Origin: a bacterium
Lineage (GTDB): Bacteria > Myxococcota_A > UBA9160 > UBA4427
Assembly (NCBI GenBank): GCA_024742285.1
Contig: JANSYR010000003.1
Span: 62,001-126,000 of the forward strand
Direction of reading: 5' to 3'
DNA: 64,000 nt
In this document: in pieces, positions 34,110 to 41,996 of the stretch
Layout of the letters: each line of letters opens with the position of its first letter
How positions within the stretch are numbered: the stretch's first letter is position 1
Notes under the pieces: generated by a model
What the model was told of the DNA's origin: nothing
The model's database searches: none
What the model saw: only the letters and a program-made list of their open reading frames with translations
Made by a program: the position numbers and the translations under genes

Positions 34110-35912
34110 ATGACGCGGGACGACGAGAACGAAGCCGACCTCGTGGCGACCCGGGTCGTGCCCGATCCGGACGCCGCGGCGGAGACCCGAATCGTCCCGG
34201 ACGAGGATTCCGTTGCGCCGGTCGACCCCGCGACGGTCGAGACGAGGGTCGTCCCGGACGAGCCCGAAGAGGCCGAGACGACGGGCTCGGACGAAGACGC
34301 CACCCAGCTGGTGACCCGAGAGCCCACGCCGGACCCGCCGGCTCCCGCGGCGGGCCGCTCGGTTCCCGAGACGCGGGTCCTCGACGACAAGACGGAGCCG
34401 CCGCCGGTCGCGGCGGCCCAGCCGGCGAACCCGCCTCCGTCCCCTCGGAGCCCTCGGACCCCTCCGAACCCCCCGACGCCGATCGATCCCGATCGCGGAC
34501 TCGCGCCCGGCACGGTCCTCTTCGGCGAATACGAGATCGTGAACGTGCTCGGTGTCGGCGGGATGGGCGAGGTCTATCGCGCCCGGCATCGACGTCTCGA
34601 CGAGCATCGCGCGATCAAGGTCATGCACGCCGAGCTCTCGAAGAAGAAGGGCGCGTCCGAGTTCTTCTACCGCGAAGCGAAGGCGCTCCTCGCGGTCCGG
34701 CACCCCGCGGTCGTGCACTGTCACGACCTGCTCTCCGACGAACAGGGCCGGGTCTATCTCATCATGGAGATGATCGAGGGCATCCCGCTCTCGAAGAAGA
34801 TGAACGACGGGCCGCTCTCGCCGGACGACGTCGCGATCCTCGGCGCGCGGGTCTCCCACGGTCTCGCGGCCGCCCATCGCAAGGGCGTGATCCACCGCGA
34901 CGTCTCGCCGGACAACATCGTCCTCCCGAATGGCCGCGTGCAGGAAGCGAAGATCATCGACTTCGGGATCGCCAAGCTCCTCGAAGAGGGCGAGGGCACG
35001 ATCGTCGACGGCTTCAAGGGCAAACTCTCCTACGCCTCGCCCGAGCAGCTGGGCTTCCACGGGGGCCGGATCGACGGCCGCTCGGACTTCTACAGCCTCG
35101 GTCTCGTGCTCGTCGCGGCGGCGCTCGGACGTCCGATGCCGATGGGGACGACGGTGGTCGACGCGGTCGATGCCCGACGCAACTTCAAGAAGCTCCCGGA
35201 CGCGATTCCGATGGGGCTCGCGTCGGCGATCCGGCCGCTCCTCGAGCTCGATCCGGACGATCGCCCCAAGTACGTCGATCGGCTCTTCGTGGTGCCCGGC
35301 GGCGTCGAAGGGGCGGATACGGGGCCGATCTCGACGGGCAGCGTCGCCCGGAGCGGTCCCGCGAAGAGCGCGCCCGCTCCGCGGACGGGACTCTTCGCCG
35401 GGATGGCCGCCGTGCTGGCGCTCCTGGCGGGCGGTGGGTTCTATCTCTCGAGCGACTCGGGCTCCGCTCCACCGGTCGAGCCGATGCCCGCCCCCGCGGC
35501 CTCCACCGCCGAAGCGCCCGCGCCCGTTCCGGAGGTCACGAAGCCGACGCCCGTCCCGCCTGCGCCCGTCCCCGAGCCGCTGGCTCCGGTCGCTCGCAAA
35601 CTCACGGCCGGGGATCGCCTCAAGATCATCGGACTCTCGCGGAACGCCGCGACGGCGCTGCGCGAGAACCGGCTGATGACTCCCGTCGGCGACAACGCCT
35701 ACGCCCAGTACCGGGAGATTCTGAAGATCGATCCGAACAACGCCGACGCCCGAAGCGGGATGCGAAACATCGCGAGTCGCTACGTCGCGATGGCGGACCG
35801 CGCGATCGACGGCAGTGATCTCGAGAAGGCGCGGACCTACGTCGACCGCGCGAAGCAGGCGGACGACGGCTACCCGGGCATCCGGGCGATCGAGGAGCGC
35901 CTCGGTCGTTAG
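34110..35912 (+). CDS. Hanks-type Ser/Thr protein kinase with repeated N-terminal Thr motifs
   Basis: A 600-residue protein. An acidic, Pro-rich N-terminal 135 residues hold repeated [AE]TR[VI][VL] motifs (T14, T26, T45, T88, and TREP at T69). The kinase domain spans about 141-395: Gly loop GVGGMGEVY, catalytic HRDVSPDN at 262-269 and DFGIAK. A transmembrane helix lies at about 427-447, and a Pro-rich linker leads to a helical, TPR-like C-terminal domain in the periplasm. The repeated Thr motifs look like autophosphorylation or FHA-docking sites, which fits the two FHA-fused redox proteins elsewhere in the window; that link is inference. ATG 34110 preceded by GAAGG. Confidence 0.9.
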   Translation: MTRDDENEADLVATRVVPDPDAAAETRIVPDEDSVAPVDPATVETRVVPDEPEEAETTGSDEDATQLVTREPTPDPPAPAAGRSVPETRVLDDKTEPPPVAAAQPANPPPSPRSPRTPPNPPTPIDPDRGLAPGTVLFGEYEIVNVLGVGGMGEVYRARHRRLDEHRAIKVMHAELSKKKGASEFFYREAKALLAVRHPAVVHCHDLLSDEQGRVYLIMEMIEGIPLSKKMNDGPLSPDDVAILGARVSHGLAAAHRKGVIHRDVSPDNIVLPNGRVQEAKIIDFGIAKLLEEGEGTIVDGFKGKLSYASPEQLGFHGGRIDGRSDFYSLGLVLVAAALGRPMPMGTTVVDAVDARRNFKKLPDAIPMGLASAIRPLLELDPDDRPKYVDRLFVVPGGVEGADTGPISTGSVARSGPAKSAPAPRTGLFAGMAAVLALLAGGGFYLSSDSGSAPPVEPMPAPAASTAEAPAPVPEVTKPTPVPPAPVPEPLAPVARKLTAGDRLKIIGLSRNAATALRENRLMTPVGDNAYAQYREILKIDPNNADARSGMRNIASRYVAMADRAIDGSDLEKARTYVDRAKQADDGYPGIRAIEERLGR

Positions 35913-36052
35913 GCGCGGATCGGGGGACTGCGGACGCTCTGCACGACCCGTGCGCCGCCCTTGCTTCGGGGACGCAGGGCCCTCGCCGGTCCGGACGGAG
36001 ATGCGACGACGCTGCCGTCGAGCGCGTCGGGAATCCATCCGATCTGCGGTTC

Positions 36053-36766
36053 ATGGCCCCGTCCACCCAACGACTCGCCTCCGCGTCCGGGCTCGTCTGC
36101 GCCCTGGCCCTATTGGGTCTCGCCCTCCCGGCCCACTCGGCGCGGATCGCGGAGTGGAACTTCGACGACGGAACGGCGAACGACTCGGTCGGCGCCTTCG
36201 ACCTGAGCCTCGTCGGCGGCGGGCCGACGATCTCCGGGGGCCTCGCGCGCTTCGACGGGGACGAAGGGTCGCCGAGCTTCCTCGAGACCGGCGGCTACGG
36301 GGCCCATCCCGAGTGGTCGATCGCCCTGCGGATCCGCTCCGAGGCGCCCTTCGATCAGGGCGGCTACCAGGGCATCTTCAGCAACAACGGCAGCTCGACG
36401 GCGAACTACTCCTGGCAGGTCGAGAACTTCGACGGTCGCTATCAGTTCCGCACGACGAGCGGCGTGTACGACATCGGCGCTCCCACGGGCGGCTGGGACA
36501 CGATCGTCGTCCGCAAGACCGGCGGCAACGACGGCGACATCTGGCTGAACGGCGTCCAGGTCGTGGCGAGCTTCGGGTCCAACCCCGGTGGCCTGCAGAA
36601 CTTCCGGATCGGCACGAACCGCAACACCAACAACTTCTACGCCTTCGAGGCAGACTGGTTCCGCGTCTACGACACCTTCGAGGATCCAGCGCTGATCCCC
36701 GAGCCCGGAACGGCCCTGCTCCTCGGCCTCGGCCTGGTCGGCCTCGCCACCCGTCGCCGCTCGTAG
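36053..36766 (+). CDS. LamG-like PEP-CTERM protein
   Basis: A 237-residue secreted protein. Signal peptide ending LALPAHSA. The mature part is a concanavalin/LamG-like beta-sandwich (IAEWNFDDGTANDSVG at the start, WSIALRIR, DGDIWLNGVQV, FRIGTNRNTNNFYAFEADWF). The tail LIPEPGTALLLGLGLVGLAT followed by RRRS is a textbook PEP-CTERM signal. LamG-like domains often bind sugars or proteins at the surface. The ribosome-binding site before ATG 36053 is weak. Confidence 0.87.
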   Translation: MAPSTQRLASASGLVCALALLGLALPAHSARIAEWNFDDGTANDSVGAFDLSLVGGGPTISGGLARFDGDEGSPSFLETGGYGAHPEWSIALRIRSEAPFDQGGYQGIFSNNGSSTANYSWQVENFDGRYQFRTTSGVYDIGAPTGGWDTIVVRKTGGNDGDIWLNGVQVVASFGSNPGGLQNFRIGTNRNTNNFYAFEADWFRVYDTFEDPALIPEPGTALLLGLGLVGLATRRRS

Positions 36767-36831
36767 CCTCCGGCTGCGGGTTCAGCGAGGCGCTTCGTCT
36801 CGAGCCCCCGTCGCCGAGCGCCCGCAGGCGA

Positions 36832-38850
36832 CTACAACGACGGTGAGTCCATGGCGTAGCGCTTGAGGTCGCTCTTGAGCGTACCCATCTCCTTCTGCTT
36901 GATCTCTCGAAGCACGATGGAGTAGGCGGCCTTGCGCGCCGCGGAGAGGTAGTCGCCTTCGCCCACGAAGCGCGTCGCCTCTTCGCTGTACTGCTCTTCC
37001 GGGTCCTGCAGGAAGTCGACGAGCTTCACGCCGATCTCGTCCGAGATCTTGTCGGCGAGGCCGCCGGAGCCCGAGAGGATCTCGATGTCGGGCGGGAGCT
37101 CGACGAAGTCGGTCTCCTGCTTGAAGGCGCCGAGCTGCACGCCCTGGCGACCCTCGTCCTGGAATTCCTGCTTCGTCTGCATCGAGTCCGTGAACAGGAC
37201 CCGCCCCGACGCGGCGTCGACGACCCGGTAGGAGACGGAGATGATGCCGACCTTGCGGACGTTGTTGACCTCGATCGTCACGTCCTCGGTCACGTCTCGC
37301 TGGATCGATCGCAGAGGCTCCGCCGTTCGGGATCGGTCACGCTCGGACATCGCCATCCAGCGGGTGTGCTCCGGGTTCGTGATCGTCTCCTGGCCGGTCA
37401 CGACGCGACGGGTCTCGCGCCCGACCTTCGAGGTCGTCTCGACCTTCGCGTCGAGGATCGTGCCCTGGACGATGAAGTCCGCGGTGTCGAGGTCCTCGCA
37501 GGTCCCCGTCCGGTTGCACTCCTCGAGAATGCGCTCGAGCTGCTCGCGCTCGACGATCCGCACGTCCGACGGGATCGTCCGGAAGATGTGTTGGACGACC
37601 TTCGACGAGACGGCGTCGCCGACCTTGGCGGCGGAGTTCGCGGGATCCTCGAAGGGGTAGGCGGTCAGGCCACGAACCGCGCGGCGCGCGATCTCGTCCC
37701 GGGTCTTGCGGAGCTTCTGCCGAATCTGGGGCGTCGTCGGACCGAACTCGGTCATGACGGTGAGGTAGCCCCAGGCCGCGCCGAATTCGCCGGCGGCGTA
37801 GGCCTTGTCGAACCGCTTCTCGACCTTCTTCAGGAAGGTCGGGACGCCCGGCAGCTTCGCCTTGCGGTCGAGGAGGAGCTGCGAGATCACCGCCGCGTCC
37901 TGGTATCGGCCGTAGGCGGCGGCGAGATCGTTCGCCGTGACGGACTCCTGGCCGATCATGCCGAAGGCCTCGACGAGGGGCGCCGCGTCAGCGGCGAGGC
38001 TCGCCTTGATGTCGCCGAAGCAGTCCGTGGTCGAGAACTCCTGGAGCATCTCGACCGTCCGGCCGAAGCGTCCGGTCGCGAGGGAGTCGTTGAAGCGCTT
38101 GACGATCACCTTGCCGTCGACGTCGCACTTCGTCTTCTGGGCCTGGGCGTCCTCGGGGTTCACCTCGGCCACGATGCCGAGGAGGTCCTGTGCCTTCTCG
38201 TAGTCCTCGTTCCGAATCGCCTCTTCGGCTTCCTTCGAGACGTTGCGCAGGATCTCGTCCCGCTCGGCCGCGTAGCGGGCCTGCTTCTCGGAGCCGGTTC
38301 CGGAGAGGGCGGAGAGGGCCGAGAGGAGGTTGATTCGCTCGAGGATCTCGCTCTCGGGCGTGGTCGACAGGGCCGACTCGCGCTCGCGGATCGCCCCGCG
38401 CGTCGCCTCGAGCTCGCCGTTCAGCTCGTTCTCGATCTGGCGGTGGACGTTGATGTCGTAGCGTCGGATCTCGGCGAGGCCGCCCTGTTCCTTCTCGAGG
38501 GCGCCGAGCGGGAGCTTCCCGTCGATGCGCTCGACCTGGGACAGGCGCGTGCGTGTGGCGGCCGCGGCGCGGTTCGCCAGCTCCCCGCCGACCTGACCGA
38601 GCTGCTGCTGGAGCCGAATGGCGGCGTCGCTGCCAGGCTTCGCGCTCTGGAGCTGCAGAGTGATCTGATCGAAGAGTCCTTCGAGCTCCGTCTGACCGGC
38701 GCCCTTCGGGTCCGCAGGAATCTGGACGGCGGGACCGGAGCTGCCGCCGCAGCCGGCGAGGACGAGGGCGGTCAACACCGCGAGGGCCGCCAGGGCGAGG
38801 CCGCCGCGGAGGCCGGCCGGGTTGGAGTCGTGCTGCGTGCTCTTTCGCAT
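36832..38850 (-). CDS. Lipoprotein with CsgG-like C-terminal region
   Basis: A 672-residue protein. The signal sequence ends in lipobox LVLAGC (C34). The long central part is helical with coiled-coil or TPR-like character (residues 45-400). The C-terminal part resembles the CsgG/curli-assembly fold: VVQHIFRTIPSDVRIVEREQ, ADFIVQGTILDAKVET, ISVSYRVVDAASGRVLFTDS. CsgG-type proteins form outer-membrane export complexes, but many relatives have unknown roles. It is divergent from murA and stands alone. Confidence 0.8.
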   Translation of the reverse strand: MRKSTQHDSNPAGLRGGLALAALAVLTALVLAGCGGSSGPAVQIPADPKGAGQTELEGLFDQITLQLQSAKPGSDAAIRLQQQLGQVGGELANRAAAATRTRLSQVERIDGKLPLGALEKEQGGLAEIRRYDINVHRQIENELNGELEATRGAIRERESALSTTPESEILERINLLSALSALSGTGSEKQARYAAERDEILRNVSKEAEEAIRNEDYEKAQDLLGIVAEVNPEDAQAQKTKCDVDGKVIVKRFNDSLATGRFGRTVEMLQEFSTTDCFGDIKASLAADAAPLVEAFGMIGQESVTANDLAAAYGRYQDAAVISQLLLDRKAKLPGVPTFLKKVEKRFDKAYAAGEFGAAWGYLTVMTEFGPTTPQIRQKLRKTRDEIARRAVRGLTAYPFEDPANSAAKVGDAVSSKVVQHIFRTIPSDVRIVEREQLERILEECNRTGTCEDLDTADFIVQGTILDAKVETTSKVGRETRRVVTGQETITNPEHTRWMAMSERDRSRTAEPLRSIQRDVTEDVTIEVNNVRKVGIISVSYRVVDAASGRVLFTDSMQTKQEFQDEGRQGVQLGAFKQETDFVELPPDIEILSGSGGLADKISDEIGVKLVDFLQDPEEQYSEEATRFVGEGDYLSAARKAAYSIVLREIKQKEMGTLKSDLKRYAMDSPSL

Positions 38851-39224
38851 GGGATTCGGTTCGCTCCTCGATCCAGGTGGGCTCCGCCGGGACCGACCGG
38901 TCGGGGCCGGGGCGGATGCCGCCGCTCCGAATCAGTGCCCGGAAACGACTCGGGGGAGGCTATGGGACCCGTCGGGTGCGGGGCAACCTCGGTTGAGTCC
39001 GTTCCGGGAATCTCGACAAACCTGCGAAAGAAAAGGTGAACCGAACTGCAGGAGCGGGCTCCAACCTGCCGATACGGGAGAGGAGTCAGCTCGCTCTGAT
39101 GTGTGGCTGATTCGACCCGATCGGGCCGCGCTGTGGCTCGATCCCCCGGGTTCGGCGATCATGACCCCGCGCGACGCGGGCAGAGCACCGGCGTTGGCGC
39201 TGGGGTGGGTGAGGGAGAAGTCTT
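38851..39224. other. Divergent intergenic region, CsgG-like lipoprotein / murA
   Basis: No gene supported. A GGAGC-GG-GCTCC palindrome lies at 39051-39062. An AT-richer stretch near 39015-39040 may hold promoters. The strong GAGGGAGAAG ribosome-binding site of murA is at 39211-39220. Confidence 0.4.
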
Positions 39225-40505
39225 TTGAGTCGTTTCGTGATCCGTGGCGGTCGTCCGCTCGAGGGCGAGATCGTGGCCTCCGGCAGCAAGAACGCCGTCC
39301 TGCCGATGATCGCGGCGGCCCTGCTGACCGAGGAAGAGGTCGTGCTCGAGAACGTCCCGTCGATCCGCGACGTGGACGTGATGCTCGAGATCGCGGGGTC
39401 GATCGGCGCGGAGGTTTCACGCCTCGAGGATCGCGTGACGATTCGCGGCGCGAACCTGACCGACGCGCCGCTGCCGGCGGAGCTCTGCGAGCGGGTCCGG
39501 ACGTCGGTCCTCTTCGTCGCCCCGCTGATGCACCGACTCGGCCGCGCGAAGCTCCATCCGCCGGGCGGCGACGGGATCGGCAGGCGGCGCCTGGACACCC
39601 ACTTCTACGGCCTGCGCCAGCTCGGGGCCGTCGTCGACGACGTCGAGTTCGAGTTCACCGCCCCCGAGCGCCTCGAAGGTGCGAAGATCTTCTTCGACGA
39701 AGCGAGCGTGACGGCGACCGAGCACATCCTGATGGCGGCGGCGCTCGCGAAGGGCACGACCACCATCCTGAACGCCGCGAGCGAGCCCCACGTGATGGAC
39801 CTCGCGAAGCTGCTGATCGAGATGGGCGCGCAGATCGACGGGCTCTACACGAATACCCTGACCGTGACCGGTGTGGAGCGTCTCCACGGCGCGACCCATC
39901 GCGTGGTCTCCGATCACATCGAGGTCGGCTCGTACCTCGCCCTCGCCGCCGCGACCGGCGGCGGCCTGACGATCCACGACACCGTGCGCGGTCACTACTG
40001 GATGATGAACCGGGTCTTCGAGCGCTTCGGCCTCGAGCTCGACATCAAGAGCGACCGGATCGTCCTGCCCGCCGGTCAGACGCCGCGGATCCAGACCGAC
40101 GCCGGCGGCGCCATTCCGCAGGTCGACGACGGCCCGTGGCCGCAGTTCCCGACGGACATGATGAGCCCCTTCCTCGTCCTCGCGACCCAGAGCGAAGGCA
40201 CGATCCTCTTCTTCGAGAAGATGTTCGAAGGGCGGATGTACTTCGTCGACCCGCTGATCCAGATGGGCGCGAACGCGGTGATCTGCGATCCGCATCGCGT
40301 GATCATCACCGGCCCCGCGAAGCTGCGCGGCCAGACCGTCCGCAGCCCGGACATCCGAGCCGGCATGGCGATGATCATCGCCGCGCTCTGCGCGACGGGA
40401 CGCCCCTGCGTGGTCCAGAACGCCGAGATCGTCGACCGTGGCTACGAGCGCGTCGAAGAGAAGCTGCGCGCGATGGGCGCGGACATCGAGAGGGAAGCGG
40501 ACTAG
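39225..40505 (+). CDS. murA: UDP-N-acetylglucosamine 1-carboxyvinyltransferase, Cys-to-Asp type
   Basis: A 426-residue enzyme of the first committed step of peptidoglycan synthesis, transferring enolpyruvate from PEP to UDP-GlcNAc. Family motifs: SGSKNAVLPMIAAALL, SVTATEHILMAA, NAASEPHVMDLA, PQFPTDMM, RMYFVDPLIQMGA and DIRAGMAMIIAAL. The catalytic loop reads PPGGDGIGRRRLD, with Asp116 where most bacteria have Cys115; this substitution is known to make MurA insensitive to fosfomycin (mycobacteria, chlamydiae). The start is TTG 39225: an in-frame TGA at 39210-39212 excludes anything longer, and GAGGGAGAAG precedes it by four bases. Its stop overlaps that of the opposing PAS gene. Confidence 0.95.
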   Translation: MSRFVIRGGRPLEGEIVASGSKNAVLPMIAAALLTEEEVVLENVPSIRDVDVMLEIAGSIGAEVSRLEDRVTIRGANLTDAPLPAELCERVRTSVLFVAPLMHRLGRAKLHPPGGDGIGRRRLDTHFYGLRQLGAVVDDVEFEFTAPERLEGAKIFFDEASVTATEHILMAAALAKGTTTILNAASEPHVMDLAKLLIEMGAQIDGLYTNTLTVTGVERLHGATHRVVSDHIEVGSYLALAAATGGGLTIHDTVRGHYWMMNRVFERFGLELDIKSDRIVLPAGQTPRIQTDAGGAIPQVDDGPWPQFPTDMMSPFLVLATQSEGTILFFEKMFEGRMYFVDPLIQMGANAVICDPHRVIITGPAKLRGQTVRSPDIRAGMAMIIAALCATGRPCVVQNAEIVDRGYERVEEKLRAMGADIEREAD

Positions 40506-41716
40506 CTCTCGTCCTTCTCCACGTCGAGCGCGGGCGTTTCCTCCAGCGCGCGTGAGACGGCTGCGCTGAGCTCGTCGGGCGCCAGGGTCGCCGCGGGGAT
40601 GTCTTCGTGCGTTCGTCCGTCGCGATCGGTCACATCGCGCAGGATGCACACGATGCGGCGCTCGCCACCGTGGGTGTCGTAGGTGCGGGCGGTCAGCTCG
40701 GCGTAGACCGCCTCGCCGTCGGCCCCGTGGAGTCGAAGGATTTCCTGCGTCGCGCGGCCGGTCGGGAGCTGGAAGAGCGCCTCGACGACCTCGTCGGTGC
40801 GGTCGTGCCACGTCGCCGGCGTCCAGAGTCGGTAGTGGCTGCCGGTGACCTGTTCGGGGGCGTAGCCGATCAGGTTCTCGACGGACGCGCTCACGTACAC
40901 GACCCGCCCGTCGCGGTCGATCTCGCACAGGACGTCGACCGCCGTATCGACGAGGGCCCGATAGCGCTGTTCGCTCACGGCCAGGGCGGCGTTCGCGCGG
41001 CGAAGGGCCTCGTTCTTGGCGTGGAGCTCGACCTGCTGCGCTTCGAGGAAGCGGAGGACGTCGCCGGCGGAGAAGACCGTGCGCACGATCCGACCGAGGC
41101 GGGCCAGCAGGGTGGGCGAGGGCGGTACGGCGATCGTGTACCAGGCTTCCCGCTCGCGGATGTCGGCGATCACGACGGCCTCTCGAAGTCCGATCACTTT
41201 GGGGATCGCCTCGGCCCCGCCGACCGCGAAGTGGAAGAGCTCGGGGCAGGCGCGTTGCCCCTTGGCGATCCTCGCGTGGATCTCGATCTGACCGTCTGCG
41301 GCCCGGGTGACCGTCGTCTCGACGGCGGGCATCGCTCGACGAAGCGCCCAGCCCGCGGCCGCGCGGTAGAGGGTGCGGGGCGAAGCGGCGAGGCCCGCCA
41401 GGCTCCCCAGCGCGCGCGCCGGCTTCATCGGCCCGAGCCGCGCGGCGCAGCGTTCGAGCTCGGCCGGACCGCCGACCGCGTGGGAGAGCCGCTTCATGAA
41501 CTCGACGAAGTGGTCCCAGTCGACGGCCTCGACGACTTCGCCGTTCTCGCCGAGGACGACGGGCAGATCCCCGAGCAGCTCGCCGGCCGGAAGGCCCTGG
41601 CGCTCGAGCACCCGGAACAGATCCGACAGGAAGCGGCCGGAGACCTTGCTGGGGTCGGCCGTAGTCCCGGTGTCGTCCGTCTGATCGTTCGCTCGCTCGC
41701 TCGAATCCGACTGCAT
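40502..41716 (-). CDS. PAS-domain sensor protein without output domain
   Basis: A 404-residue soluble protein. The N-terminal about 230 residues form an alpha/beta region (RFLSDLFRVLERQG, VDWDHFVEFMKRL, AWYTIAVPP) resembling ligand-sensing domains found ahead of AraC-type or sensor-kinase modules. A short coiled coil (LHAKNEALRRANAALAVSEQ) leads into a PAS domain (RYRALVDTAVDVLCEIDRDG, LIGYAPEQVTG, with a PAC-like tail IVCILRDVTDR). No histidine kinase, GGDEF or helix-turn-helix follows. It may work by protein-protein contact. ATG 41716 has a weak upstream site. Convergent with murA, sharing CTAG at the stops. Confidence 0.75.
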   Translation of the reverse strand: MQSDSSERANDQTDDTGTTADPSKVSGRFLSDLFRVLERQGLPAGELLGDLPVVLGENGEVVEAVDWDHFVEFMKRLSHAVGGPAELERCAARLGPMKPARALGSLAGLAASPRTLYRAAAGWALRRAMPAVETTVTRAADGQIEIHARIAKGQRACPELFHFAVGGAEAIPKVIGLREAVVIADIREREAWYTIAVPPSPTLLARLGRIVRTVFSAGDVLRFLEAQQVELHAKNEALRRANAALAVSEQRYRALVDTAVDVLCEIDRDGRVVYVSASVENLIGYAPEQVTGSHYRLWTPATWHDRTDEVVEALFQLPTGRATQEILRLHGADGEAVYAELTARTYDTHGGERRIVCILRDVTDRDGRTHEDIPAATLAPDELSAAVSRALEETPALDVEKDES

Positions 41717-41996
41717 CGCCCAAGGAGTTCCGGGTTGGGAAATTCGTAAGAAAAATGACACAGATGGGCGTCGAATTGGCCTCGAACGTCGCCATATTGA
41801 ACCACTGTCGGTAGGACCTGGAAAAAAGCGCTGGGAGATCGTGGGTCTAGCCTCGGAACTGCGGATTCCGCCGTCTCGGGGAAGCCCCCGAAAGACGCCG
41901 GTTCGCACCGCGCTATCCTCACGGCTACCCCTCGGGCCCCGGAGGTGGACCGTCTCGCACGGTCCCCAGGCGGGGCTGCCGGGACGTGGAGGCGGC
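41717..41996. other. Divergent intergenic region with an AT-richer island
   Basis: Between the PAS gene and the large kinase gene. The stretch at 41736-41835 is clearly less GC-rich than its surroundings and probably contains divergent promoters. No gene is supported. Confidence 0.35.
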
